A program made the translations under genes and the position numbers. A DNA stretch of 9,539 bases, taken from Pseudomonadota bacterium. GTDB lineage: Bacteria > Pseudomonadota > Gammaproteobacteria > Burkholderiales > Thiobacillaceae. Each line of letters opens with the position of its first letter. The first letter of the stretch is position 1. The notes under the pieces are model-generated. The model saw only the letters and a program-made list of their open reading frames with translations. It was not told where the DNA came from and did not search any database. Shown in pieces: positions 1-6,860 of the stretch. The stretch lies in assembly GCA_021836225.1 (NCBI GenBank), contig JAKBJA010000114.1, positions 1 through 9,539 on the forward strand, read 5' to 3'.

Positions 1-2721
1 GGGGTGGAAGCCGTGATGCTGAGTTTCCTCATTGCAAATGGAATGCACCTCGCCACTGACGCCCTGCAAAAACAGGCCGGGCACCGGGTGGAAGAAATCG
101 CACAAACCCTTGAAGCCGTTCTGCTTGCGCCGTTGGCGCAGCAGGATGATGCCAGCGTGCGCGACATCACCGAAACGCTGCGGCGTGACGGCGGCCTGAA
201 AATGATCGAGGTACGCGACAGCAGCAACCGGGTCGTGCACCAGATCGGCAGCGTCGGCACCACAACCGATTTTCACCGGGTTCAGCCCGTCATGCTGGCA
301 GGGCGGCGCTATGGCGAGATCTCACTGGTTCTGTCGGGTGACTTCATCCAAGAGGCGCGCGCGCGCTATATCCGCAACAGCCTCATCATTGCCGTGGCCG
401 CCCTGCTGCTGACGGGTGTTCTGCTGGCCCTGTCAACCGGTAGCGTGATTCATCGCTTTGTCGCGCTGACCCGCGCCAGCAAACGCATGGCGCAGGGCGA
501 TCTTGACGTCAAATTGAGCGGGGAAGGCGAAGACGAAATCGGTCAGCTGGTTGTCACCTTTAACCGGATGGCCGAATCGGTCCGCTTCAACGTCGACCGG
601 GCGCGCGAAAACGAGGCGCGCTTTCATGCCATCGCCGACTACACCCACGACATCGAATTCTGGCTGTCGCCCGAGGGCAAGCTGCTGTGGGTCAACCCCT
701 CGGTCGAGCGCATGCTCGGCTTCACCGTCGGCGAATGCATGGGAAAAATGAATTTTCCGCTCGACGTCGTTCATCCGGAAGATCGCACTGCAGCCGACTT
801 CCAGTTGCGCCAGGCCTTGCGCGGCACCTCCGGCCAGGGCTATGCACTGCGGGTTTGCTGCAAGGATGGCGGGCATTTCTGGGCCGCCGTGAACTGGCAG
901 CCGATTCATGATTACAGCGGGATCTATCAGGGAATCCGCGCCAGTATCCACAGCATCGACGATCTCAAGGCAACCGAAGCCAACCTGCGCGAGGCCATCA
1001 ACGAGCTGCGCGCAGCAGAGAGCCTGCAAAGCAGGTATCTTGAAGAAACCGAGCAGGAACGCGCGCGTCTGGTTTCGTTGCTGTCGGCGATGAACCTGGG
1101 CATCCTGTTCGTCGCCGCCGACGGTCGGGTGAAATACCACAACCCCGCCTTCAGCCGCATGTGGATGATCGAGGAGGGGGCCGGGCTCATCGGTCTTCCG
1201 GTCAACGAAGTGCTGGCACAGTCCACCTCGACACTGGCGCGCCCGGATCATTTTTCCAGGCATTTGCTGTCGGTGCTGGAAACGCATGAATTGTCGGACA
1301 GCTATGAAATCCAGATGACCGATGGCCGCGTCATCACCGAACTCGATTATCCGGTGCGCGACCGCGAAGGCCGCTTCATCGGCCACTTGTGGATTTACGA
1401 AGACGTCACCCGTGAACGCCAGACTGCCGACCAGCTGGTGTACCTGGCCGAGCGCGACGCCCTCACCGGACTCTACAACCGTCATCGCTTCCAGCAGGAA
1501 CTGGCGCGCACCATGCTGGAAACCGACCGTCACCAGACACAGTGCGCGGTGATGTTCTTCGACCTCGACGAATTCAAGACCATCAACGACAGCTCGGGCC
1601 ACCGCGCTGGCGATGCGCTGCTGATCCGTGTGGCGGGTGAAATCGGCACGCTGGTGCGACGCAACGAAGTGCTGGCCCGCCTGGGCGGCGACGAATTCGC
1701 CATCCTGCTGCCCGGCGTGCAGGGTGGCGAGGCGGAGGCGCTGGCCGATCGCGTGGTACGGACGATTGCACAAATTCCCTTTCGTTTTGAAGGGCAGAAC
1801 CTTCGGCTCACCACCAGTCTCGGTATTGCCTACTATCCGGAGCATGCCGCCGACGCGGACGATCTGGTCGCCCGCGCTGATATCGCGATGTACCAGGCCA
1901 AGGACGCCGGCAAGAATACCTGGCGCGTCTATCGCGCGGACACCGATGCCGACAGCGAGATGCGCAGCCGCCTGTCGTGGGGCGAGCGCATCAGCAACGC
2001 ACTCGACAAGAGCCTGTTCCAGTTGCACTTCCAGGGTGTGTACCGGGCGGATGGTGGCACCCTGTCGCATCTGGAGGCACTGATCCGCATGGCCGACGAG
2101 CGCAATGCCGATCAACTCATCATGCCGGCTCACTTCATCCGGCTGGCCGAGAAAAGCGGCCGCATCCTCGACATCGACCGTTGGGTCATCCGCGAAGTGG
2201 TGGGCAGGCTGGCAGGAAATTCGACCATACCGTCCATCGCAGTCAACCTGTCGGGGCGCTCGCTATCCGAGCCTGGCCTGCCGCAGTTCATCAGCGACGT
2301 ACTGCGCGAGGCCGGCGTCAAGCCCAGCCGACTCATTGTCGAAATCACCGAAACGGCGGCGGTGTCCGATCTGCACGATGCGCAACGCATGATCGAGGCG
2401 CTGCGCCAGCTCGGCTGCGGCGTCTGCCTCGACGACTTCGGGGTCGGCTTCGCGTCCTTTGCCTATCTCAAGCATCTGCATGTCGACACCATCAAGATCG
2501 ACGGCCTGTTCATCCGCGACCTCCCCAACGACCCCAACAACCAGGTGTTCGTTCAGGCCATGGTCAGCGTCGCGCTTGGGCTTGGCAAGTCGGTCGTGGC
2601 GGAGTACGTGGAGGACGCTGCGACGCTCGCACTGCTGCGCCGCTTCGGCGTCGACCTGGTGCAGGGCTATCACCTCGACCGCCCGGTTGCCGACCACCCG
2701 GCCCTGCAAGGCCTCGCCTAG
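1..2721 (+). CDS. Membrane-bound HAMP-PAS-PAS-GGDEF-EAL c-di-GMP signalling protein (5' end cut off)
   Basis: Bifunctional-type enzyme of cyclic-di-GMP turnover at the inner membrane. The reading frame is open to base 1, and the first residues already lie in a hydrophobic stretch (VMLSFLIANG) with no preceding basic residues. The true start and part of the first membrane helix are therefore probably outside the window. Numbering from the GTG at base 4: a periplasmic sensor stretch of about 20-122, a second membrane helix at about 126-146, HAMP at 147-199, PAS at about 207-325, coiled coil at about 320-357, second PAS at about 357-472, GGDEF at about 480-640 and EAL at about 665-900. GGDEF is intact at 561-565. 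The allosteric inhibition site reads R552-R-N-E555 rather than RxxD. The EAL domain keeps E691 of EAL, N748, E780, D810-D811, K831, E867 and Q887, so phosphodiesterase activity is expected. Which activity dominates, and the signal sensed, cannot be read from sequence. Confidence 0.95.
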   Translation, partial: GVEAVMLSFLIANGMHLATDALQKQAGHRVEEIAQTLEAVLLAPLAQQDDASVRDITETLRRDGGLKMIEVRDSSNRVVHQIGSVGTTTDFHRVQPVMLAGRRYGEISLVLSGDFIQEARARYIRNSLIIAVAALLLTGVLLALSTGSVIHRFVALTRASKRMAQGDLDVKLSGEGEDEIGQLVVTFNRMAESVRFNVDRARENEARFHAIADYTHDIEFWLSPEGKLLWVNPSVERMLGFTVGECMGKMNFPLDVVHPEDRTAADFQLRQALRGTSGQGYALRVCCKDGGHFWAAVNWQPIHDYSGIYQGIRASIHSIDDLKATEANLREAINELRAAESLQSRYLEETEQERARLVSLLSAMNLGILFVAADGRVKYHNPAFSRMWMIEEGAGLIGLPVNEVLAQSTSTLARPDHFSRHLLSVLETHELSDSYEIQMTDGRVITELDYPVRDREGRFIGHLWIYEDVTRERQTADQLVYLAERDALTGLYNRHRFQQELARTMLETDRHQTQCAVMFFDLDEFKTINDSSGHRAGDALLIRVAGEIGTLVRRNEVLARLGGDEFAILLPGVQGGEAEALADRVVRTIAQIPFRFEGQNLRLTTSLGIAYYPEHAADADDLVARADIAMYQAKDAGKNTWRVYRADTDADSEMRSRLSWGERISNALDKSLFQLHFQGVYRADGGTLSHLEALIRMADERNADQLIMPAHFIRLAEKSGRILDIDRWVIREVVGRLAGNSTIPSIAVNLSGRSLSEPGLPQFISDVLREAGVKPSRLIVEITETAAVSDLHDAQRMIEALRQLGCGVCLDDFGVGFASFAYLKHLHVDTIKIDGLFIRDLPNDPNNQVFVQAMVSVALGLGKSVVAEYVEDAATLALLRRFGVDLVQGYHLDRPVADHPALQGLA

Positions 2722-2783
2722 CCGCGCGTCTAAAGGGACAGGCAGCCTGTAGCGGCCGCCCATGGGCACCGTGGGCAGGATGT

Positions 2784-2789
2784 TAAAAT
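2784..2789 (+). promoter_or_regulatory. Possible -10 element upstream of ybiT
   Basis: TAAAAT, preceded by TGT, lies 35 bases before the GTG start of ybiT, in the only non-coding gap (2722-2823) ahead of that gene. No convincing -35 hexamer sits 16-18 bases upstream: the bases there read CATGGG. This is a weak call from one half-site. Otherwise ybiT would depend on transcription from the c-di-GMP gene, since no intrinsic terminator separates them. Confidence 0.3.
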
Positions 2790-2823
2790 GCCGGGCTTTT
2801 CCCGTCGCATCCCAGGATTCCCC

Positions 2824-4416
2824 GTGCTTACCGCTTCCAGCATCACCCTGCAATTCGCTTCCAAGCCGCTGTTCGAGAACGTCAACGTCAAGTTCGGCGA
2901 CGGCAACCGCTATGGCCTGATCGGCGCCAACGGCTGCGGCAAATCGACCTTCATGAAAATCCTTGCCGGCGAACTGGAGCCGACCGCCGGCAACGTCTCG
3001 CTCGACCCCGGCGAGCGCATGGCCTGGCTGCGCCAGGACCAGTTCGGCTACGAGGACCAGCGCGTGCTCGACGTGGTGCTGCAGGGCCACGCCGAGATGT
3101 GGCGCGTGATGCAGGAAAAGGACGCCATCTACATGAACCCGGAGGCGAGCGAGGAAGACTATCTGCATGCCGCCGAACTCGAAGCCAAGTTCGGAGAAAT
3201 GGGCGGCTACGACGCCGAGGCGCGCGCCGGCCAGCTGCTGCTTGGCGTCGGCATTCCCATCGAACAGCACAACGGCACCATGAGCCAGATCGCGCCAGGC
3301 TTCAAGCTGCGCGTGCTGCTGACGCAGGCGCTGTTCTCCAACCCCGACATCCTGCTGCTCGACGAACCGACCAACAACCTCGACATCAACACCATCCGCT
3401 GGCTGGAAAACGTGCTGAACGAGAGCAACGCCACCATCATCGTCATCTCGCACGACCGCCACTTCCTGAACCAGGTCTGCACCCACATGGCCGACCTCGA
3501 CTTCGGCACCATCAAGGTCTATCCGGGCAACTACGACGACTACATGCTGGCGTCGACGCAGGCCAAGGAACGCCAGGCAAGCGCCAACGCCAAGGCCAAG
3601 GACAAGGTCGCCGAACTGCAGGAATTCGTGCGCCGCTTCTCGGCCAACAAGTCGAAGGCACGCCAGGCCACCAGCCGCATGAAGATGATCGACAAGATCA
3701 AGATCGAGGACTTCAAGCCGAGCTCGCGGCAGAACCCCTACATCCGCTTCGAGCCGGAGAAGGCACTGCACCGCCGCGCACTCGAGGTCGAGGCGCTCAA
3801 GTTCGGCTACGATAGCAGCCCGCTGTTCAGCAACCTCGGTTTCTCGCTCGAAGCCGGCGAGAAAATGGCGGTCATCGGCGGCAACGGCGTCGGCAAATCC
3901 ACCCTGATGAAGCTGCTGATGGGCGAACTCACGCCGCAGTTCGGCGAGGTGCGCTGGAGCGAGAACGCCAACGTCGGCTACTTCTCGCAGGACCACGTCA
4001 GCGATTTCGACATGGACTTGAACCTCACCGACTGGATGCACCAGTGGACCCAGCCGGGCGACGACGAGCAGGTGCTGCGCGGCATTCTCGGGCGGCTGCT
4101 GTTCTCCGGCGACGACGTCAAGAAATCGGTGCGCGTGCTGTCCGGCGGCGAGAAGGGCCGCATGCTCTACGGCAAGCTGATGCTCGGCCGCCACAACGTG
4201 CTGGTGATGGACGAACCGACCAACCACATGGACATGGAATCGATCGAATCGCTCAACCTCGCGCTCGACCTGTTCAAGGGCACGCTGATCTTCGTCTCGC
4301 ACGACCGCCAGTTCGTCTCCAGCCTCGCCACCCGCATCCTCGAAATCACCCCCGAAGGCGTCGAGTTCTACATGGGCACCTACGACGAGTACCTGCATTC
4401 CAAGGGACTCGAATGA
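2824..4416 (+). CDS. ybiT: ABC-F family ATPase YbiT (translation factor)
   Basis: Soluble tandem-ABC protein of the ABC-F class. These proteins bind the ribosomal E site and act on stalled or slow elongation; they are not transporters. The protein resembles E. coli YbiT along its whole length, as I recall that sequence. I place the start at GTG 2824 because AGGA (2814-2817) lies 6 bases before it, the product starts [11 protein letters not shown] as in YbiT, and the length is then 530 residues, the YbiT length. An ATG at 2788 would add 12 unrelated residues. First ATPase domain: Walker A at 34-42 (GANGCGKST), Walker B DEPTNNLD at 180-187, with a degenerate signature (SQIAPGFK). An interdomain linker rich in Lys and Arg lies at about 240-295. 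Second domain: Walker A at 352-360, signature LSGGE at 439-443, Walker B with D463-E464. The stop overlaps the next gene (ATGA), which suggests co-translation. Confidence 0.96.
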   Translation: MLTASSITLQFASKPLFENVNVKFGDGNRYGLIGANGCGKSTFMKILAGELEPTAGNVSLDPGERMAWLRQDQFGYEDQRVLDVVLQGHAEMWRVMQEKDAIYMNPEASEEDYLHAAELEAKFGEMGGYDAEARAGQLLLGVGIPIEQHNGTMSQIAPGFKLRVLLTQALFSNPDILLLDEPTNNLDINTIRWLENVLNESNATIIVISHDRHFLNQVCTHMADLDFGTIKVYPGNYDDYMLASTQAKERQASANAKAKDKVAELQEFVRRFSANKSKARQATSRMKMIDKIKIEDFKPSSRQNPYIRFEPEKALHRRALEVEALKFGYDSSPLFSNLGFSLEAGEKMAVIGGNGVGKSTLMKLLMGELTPQFGEVRWSENANVGYFSQDHVSDFDMDLNLTDWMHQWTQPGDDEQVLRGILGRLLFSGDDVKKSVRVLSGGEKGRMLYGKLMLGRHNVLVMDEPTNHMDMESIESLNLALDLFKGTLIFVSHDRQFVSSLATRILEITPEGVEFYMGTYDEYLHSKGLE

Positions 4417-5168
4417 GCGAAGCCGTCGTCATCGGCCTGGGGCAATTGGGCCGCGTGTTCGCCGGCGGCCTGCTGCGTGCAGGCTGCAGCGTGATCCCGG
4501 TCAACCGCGGCGACGACATGGCGGCACTGGCCAAGGCGCACCCTGCACCGGAGCTGGTGCTCATCGCGGTCGCCGAAAACGACCTGCATGCCGTACTGGA
4601 GGCGCTCCCCGACACCTGGAAACCGCGCACCGCGCTGATCCAGAACGAACTGCTGCCGCGCGACTGGAAGACCCACGGCACCATCGACCCCACCGTGATC
4701 TCGGTCTGGTTCGAGAAGAAGAAGGGCACCGACGCCAAGCCGCTGATCGCGTCCCCGGTGGCCGGCCCCGGCGCTCAACTGCTGTGCCGGGCGCTGACCT
4801 CGATCGATCTGCCCTGTCGCGAAGTCGCGCTGGGCGATGAGCTGCTGTTCGAGCTGGTACGCAAGAACGTCTACATCCTCACCACCAACATCGCCGGCCT
4901 GAAGACCGGCGGCACGGTGTCGCAGTTGTGGGCGCGGCACGAGGCCTTCGCCCGCCAGGTGGCGAACGAGGTGATGGACGTCCAGGATGCGCTGACCGGT
5001 AGTGCGCACGATCGCGAGAAGCTCGTCGCCGGCATGCTCGAAGCCTTCGACGGCGACCCTGAGCACGGCTGTACCGGCCGCTCGGCACCGGCACGGCTGG
5101 CGCGCGCCCTCGCGCATGCCGACGCCTTCGGGCTTCCCGTGCCCACCCTGCGGTCGCTGGCGAACTAA
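4413..5168 (+). CDS. Rossmann-fold protein, ketopantoate reductase/6PGDH superfamily-like
   Basis: A 251-residue cytosolic protein. A dinucleotide-binding turn is visible at 8-13 (GLGQLG, inside [20 protein letters not shown]), followed by a second strand ending in R32, which would fit NADP rather than NAD. IQNE at 76-79 sits where ketopantoate reductases have their QNG substrate-binding Asn. K151 with N159 in the helical C-terminal half resembles the Lys/Asn pair of that family, but these alignments are by eye. It is shorter than PanE (about 300 residues) and lacks a convincing PanE C-terminal end, so I do not assign pantothenate synthesis. ATG 4413 is chosen because the open frame upstream runs inside ybiT, and the ATGA overlap gives translational coupling to it. 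The gene converges with the kinase gene, with stops 6 bases apart. Substrate and role are unknown. Confidence 0.85.
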   Translation: MSEAVVIGLGQLGRVFAGGLLRAGCSVIPVNRGDDMAALAKAHPAPELVLIAVAENDLHAVLEALPDTWKPRTALIQNELLPRDWKTHGTIDPTVISVWFEKKKGTDAKPLIASPVAGPGAQLLCRALTSIDLPCREVALGDELLFELVRKNVYILTTNIAGLKTGGTVSQLWARHEAFARQVANEVMDVQDALTGSAHDREKLVAGMLEAFDGDPEHGCTGRSAPARLARALAHADAFGLPVPTLRSLAN

Positions 5169-5174
5169 AAGCCT

Positions 5175-6053
5175 TCAGCGAACCTCGGCCAGCAATTGCG
5201 CCATCATGCGCTGCGCCTGCGCCGCGTAGCCACCGCCAAACAGATTGGCATGGTTGAGGACGTGATACAGATTGTAGAGCGTCCGGCGCACCGCATAACC
5301 GGCGTCGAGCGGCCAGGTGTCGCGGTAGGCGGCATAAAAGGCCGGCGCGAAACCGCCGAACAGCTCGCTCATCGCCAGATCGCATTCGCGGTCGCCGACA
5401 TAGCTCGCCGGGTCGAAGATCACCGGCACTCCATCGGCGAGATAGCCGTGATTGCCGCCCCACAGGTCGCCATGCAGCATCGAAGGAACGGGAACGTAGC
5501 CATCGAAGAAGGCATCCAGGCCGGCAAGCAGGGCCTCGCCATCGCGCTGAAGGGCGCCGCCGTAACCGTTCTGCGCAGCCAGCTTCAGTTGAAATCCGAG
5601 CCGCCGCTCGCGCCAGAACGCGATCCAGTTCTGCTGCCAGCCATTGGGCTGCGGCGTACTGCCGATCCAGTTGTCGGACGCCCAGCCGAATTGACGCTGC
5701 GGCACGCGATGGAGTTGCGCCAGCTGCGTCCCCAGTTGCGCGGCATCACCGCTGCCGTGCAGCGCCAGGTATTCCAGCACCAGAAACGCCTGCCCCGCAG
5801 CGACGCCCGAACACAGCGGCTGCGGAACGCGCACGCTGCGGGTCGCGGCGAGAGCGTTCAGCGCGTCGGCTTCGGCCTCGAACATCGGCAGCCGTTCGGC
5901 ACGATTCGCCTTGACGAAGTAGCGGCGCGTGCCATTGCTCACGCTGAAGGCCTGGTTGATGTCGCCCCCGCCGATGGCGCTCACCGTGTCTGCAGAGAAC
6001 GGCACGCCGGTGGCAGCGGCGATCGAATCGGCGACGGCGGCAGCGAATGTCAT
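5175..6053 (-). CDS. Fructosamine kinase family protein (FN3K/YniA-like)
   Basis: A 292-residue protein of the fructosamine/ketosamine-3-kinase family, which shares the aminoglycoside-phosphotransferase fold. Family members phosphorylate sugar moieties of glycated amines or proteins so that they fall off (deglycation); in bacteria, phosphorylation of ribulosamine-type adducts or of small sugars is also discussed. Seen here: a glycine-rich nucleotide loop GGGDINQAF at 28-36, K48 in YFVKAN as the ATP lysine, the catalytic loop HGDLWGGN with H194 and D196, and the metal-binding D214 in FDPASYVGDRE, a stretch typical of the family. Length matches E. coli YniA (about 286). ATG 6053 gives the family-like start MTFAAAV; further upstream the frame runs into the DUF971 gene. 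No good ribosome-binding site is seen (GAGCAGCGTGCGCCACGC precedes the ATG), and an intrinsic terminator lies only 27 bases upstream. The true substrate is unknown. Confidence 0.93.
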   Translation of the reverse strand: MTFAAAVADSIAAATGVPFSADTVSAIGGGDINQAFSVSNGTRRYFVKANRAERLPMFEAEADALNALAATRSVRVPQPLCSGVAAGQAFLVLEYLALHGSGDAAQLGTQLAQLHRVPQRQFGWASDNWIGSTPQPNGWQQNWIAFWRERRLGFQLKLAAQNGYGGALQRDGEALLAGLDAFFDGYVPVPSMLHGDLWGGNHGYLADGVPVIFDPASYVGDRECDLAMSELFGGFAPAFYAAYRDTWPLDAGYAVRRTLYNLYHVLNHANLFGGGYAAQAQRMMAQLLAEVR

Positions 6054-6080
6054 GCGTGGCGCACGCTGCTCGAGGCGGCC

Positions 6081-6108
6081 CAAACAAAACGCGCCCCAGG
6101 GGGCGCGT
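6081..6108 (-). terminator. Intrinsic terminator after the DUF971 gene
   Basis: On the minus strand an 8-9 bp perfect GC-rich stem (ACGCGCCC pairing with GGGCGCGT, 6108-6089) with a small loop is followed directly by TTTTGTTTG (6089-6081). The + strand has no T-run beyond the stem, so it works for minus-strand transcripts only. It begins 33 bases past the DUF971 stop and ends 27 bases before the kinase start. Confidence 0.8.
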
Positions 6109-6141
6109 CGGGCACGACAGAACCGCGATTCATCGCAGGCC

Positions 6142-6540
6142 TTACTTGCCCTTGGGACGCTGCTCGAACATTTTGGCGATGCCGGGGTCGCGCGAGGCGC
6201 CGGCGGTTTCCATGCGCTTGAGGTATTCGTCCCACAACGCGGCCTGATTGACGCCGAGGTCGTACAGGTACTCCCAGGAATAGATCCCGGTGTCGTGGCC
6301 GTCTGAGAAAAAGAAATTGATGCCGTACAAGCCGACCGGTTCGGCGGCATTGATCAGCACCTCGCGCTTGCCGACCTGCAGCACTTCCTGCCCGGGGCCG
6401 TGGCCGCGCACTTCGGCGGACGGCGAATAGACGCGCAGGAATTCGAAGGGCAGTTCGAAACGCGCGCCGTCGGTGAATGCGATTTCCAGCTTGCGAGAAG
6501 CCTGGTGAAGCTTGATGTCGGTGGGAGTTGGGATGGCCAT
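6142..6540 (-). CDS. DUF971 protein (gamma-butyrobetaine hydroxylase-like N-terminal domain), cysteine-free
   Basis: A 132-residue single-domain protein of the DUF971 family (GBBH-like N-terminal fold). No biochemical role is established for these short bacterial members. Recognisable stretches are the opening PTDIKLHQASRKLEIAF, the core FLRVYSPSAEVRGHGPGQEV and FSDGHDTGIYSWEYLYDLG. No membrane segment or signal peptide is present, so it is cytosolic. In the eukaryotic hydroxylase this domain binds zinc through three cysteines and a histidine. Here the cysteines are absent from the whole protein, while the histidine-containing DGHD motif remains. The start is ambiguous: ATG 6540 gives the family-like N-terminus but has no good ribosome-binding site, whereas TTG 6573 in the same frame has AGGA (6580-6583) 6 bases upstream and would add 11 residues. 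I keep the ATG. The gene follows tRNA-Arg on the same strand, 102 bases away, and ends in an intrinsic terminator. Confidence 0.92.
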   Translation of the reverse strand: MAIPTPTDIKLHQASRKLEIAFTDGARFELPFEFLRVYSPSAEVRGHGPGQEVLQVGKREVLINAAEPVGLYGINFFFSDGHDTGIYSWEYLYDLGVNQAALWDEYLKRMETAGASRDPGIAKMFEQRPKGK

Positions 6541-6579
6541 GATTGAAGCACTCAAAATAATCTTTGGCCCCAAGTGTAA

Positions 6580-6583
6580 TCCT
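6580..6583 (-). promoter_or_regulatory. Candidate ribosome-binding site for an alternative TTG start of the DUF971 gene
   Basis: Minus-strand AGGA lies 6 bases before an in-frame TTG at 6573-6571. It is the only Shine-Dalgarno-like sequence near the gene start, and it competes with the ATG at 6540 as the start signal. The Shine-Dalgarno for that ATG is poor. Confidence 0.35.
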
Positions 6584-6588
6584 GCATT

Positions 6589-6607
6589 GCCGGGATTAAA
6601 CCCCGGC
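6589..6607 (-). other. Hairpin between tRNA-Arg and the DUF971 gene
   Basis: A perfect 6-bp inverted repeat, GCCGGG/CCCGGC, with an A/T-rich 7-base loop lies 35 bases after the tRNA 3' end. No T-run follows on either strand, so it is not a standard intrinsic terminator. It could be a pause or processing structure of the tRNA transcript. It also lies just ahead of the AGGA of the alternative DUF971 start. Confidence 0.4.
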
Positions 6608-6642
6608 GGGACCAGGGGCTGAGCCGATTGTGACCTGAAAAC

Positions 6643-6719
6643 TGGCGCGCCCGGCGCGATTCGAACGCACGACCCCTGCCTTCGGAGGGCAGTACTCTAT
6701 CCAGCTGAGCTACGGGCGC
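6643..6719 (-). tRNA. tRNA-Arg (anticodon CCG)
   Basis: A full 77-base cloverleaf can be read on the minus strand. The acceptor stem is GCGCCCG/CGGGCGC, discriminator base G, and the CCA end is encoded (6645-6643). The D stem is GCTC/GAGT, closing with a G-T pair. The anticodon stem CTGCC/GGCAG encloses loop CTCCGAA, giving anticodon CCG (6685-6683). The T arm is GTGCG-TTCGAAT-CGCGC with a 5-base variable loop. It decodes the arginine codon CGG, which is frequent in GC-rich genomes. It is a single tRNA, with no neighbour tRNAs in view. Confidence 0.97.
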
Positions 6720-6748
6720 CTGGAGTTTGGTGGCTCCTGAGTGCGAGA

Positions 6749-6777
6749 AGCATAGCCGGTTTGCCAAATGACGTCCA
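6749..6777 (-). promoter_or_regulatory. Probable sigma-70-type promoter of tRNA-Arg
   Basis: Minus strand: TGGACG (6777-6772), a 17-base spacer, then TATGCT (6754-6749). Each hexamer matches the consensus at four of six positions, and the spacing is ideal. Transcription would start near 6742, about 23 bases before the tRNA 5' end. It lies back to back with the cytochrome promoter. Confidence 0.5.
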
Positions 6778-6795
6778 TCCGCCGGTGCGCCGCCC

Positions 6796-6824
6796 TTTCC
6801 TGACGGGGGCGCTTTCCCTATAAT
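6796..6824 (+). promoter_or_regulatory. Promoter of the cytochrome c cluster
   Basis: A perfect TATAAT (6819-6824) lies 37 bases before the ATG of the first cytochrome gene. The -35 hexamer at 17-base spacing is poor (TTTCCT, 6796-6801). A CTGACG at 6800-6805 would be too close. Expected start of transcription is near 6831. A strong ribosome-binding site, AAGGAA (6849-6854), follows, 6 bases before the ATG. Confidence 0.6.
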
Positions 6825-6860
6825 CTCGGCTTTTGATGCTACCCCCCCAAGGAAACTTTC

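Noticed and set aside
433..2133. Minus-strand open frame of 566 codons opposite the c-di-GMP gene
   Set aside because: Antisense shadow of a gene with intact catalytic motifs; no domain is recognisable in the shadow.
2738..2750. ACAGG-CAG-CCTGT inverted repeat after the c-di-GMP gene as a terminator
   Set aside because: Only a 5-bp stem, and no T-run follows on either strand.
2263..4398. Minus-strand open frame of 711 codons opposite ybiT and the c-di-GMP gene
   Set aside because: It is antisense to two well-supported genes and has a His/Val/Ala/Glu-rich composition typical of the reverse frame of GC-rich coding DNA. No known motif is present.
4380..5117. Minus-strand open frame of 245 codons opposite the Rossmann gene
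   Set aside because: Antisense shadow; the plus frame has a glycine-rich nucleotide turn and a start coupled to ybiT.
4413..5168. Assignment as PanE (2-dehydropantoate 2-reductase)
   Set aside because: About 50 residues shorter than PanE, and motif matches are partial; only the superfamily is supported.
6125..6136. GCGAT-TC-ATCGC inverted repeat downstream of the DUF971 stop as an operator
   Set aside because: A 5-bp arm is expected by chance in GC-rich DNA, and no regulator or second copy is in view.
5196..6221. Plus-strand open frame of 341 codons opposite the kinase gene
   Set aside because: The minus strand carries the kinase motifs (HGDLW, ATP lysine); the plus frame is Arg/Ala-rich with no recognisable domain.
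6643..6719. tRNA-Arg as the attachment site of an integrated element
   Set aside because: No integrase, no direct repeat of the tRNA 3' end and no change in gene content or composition were seen nearby.
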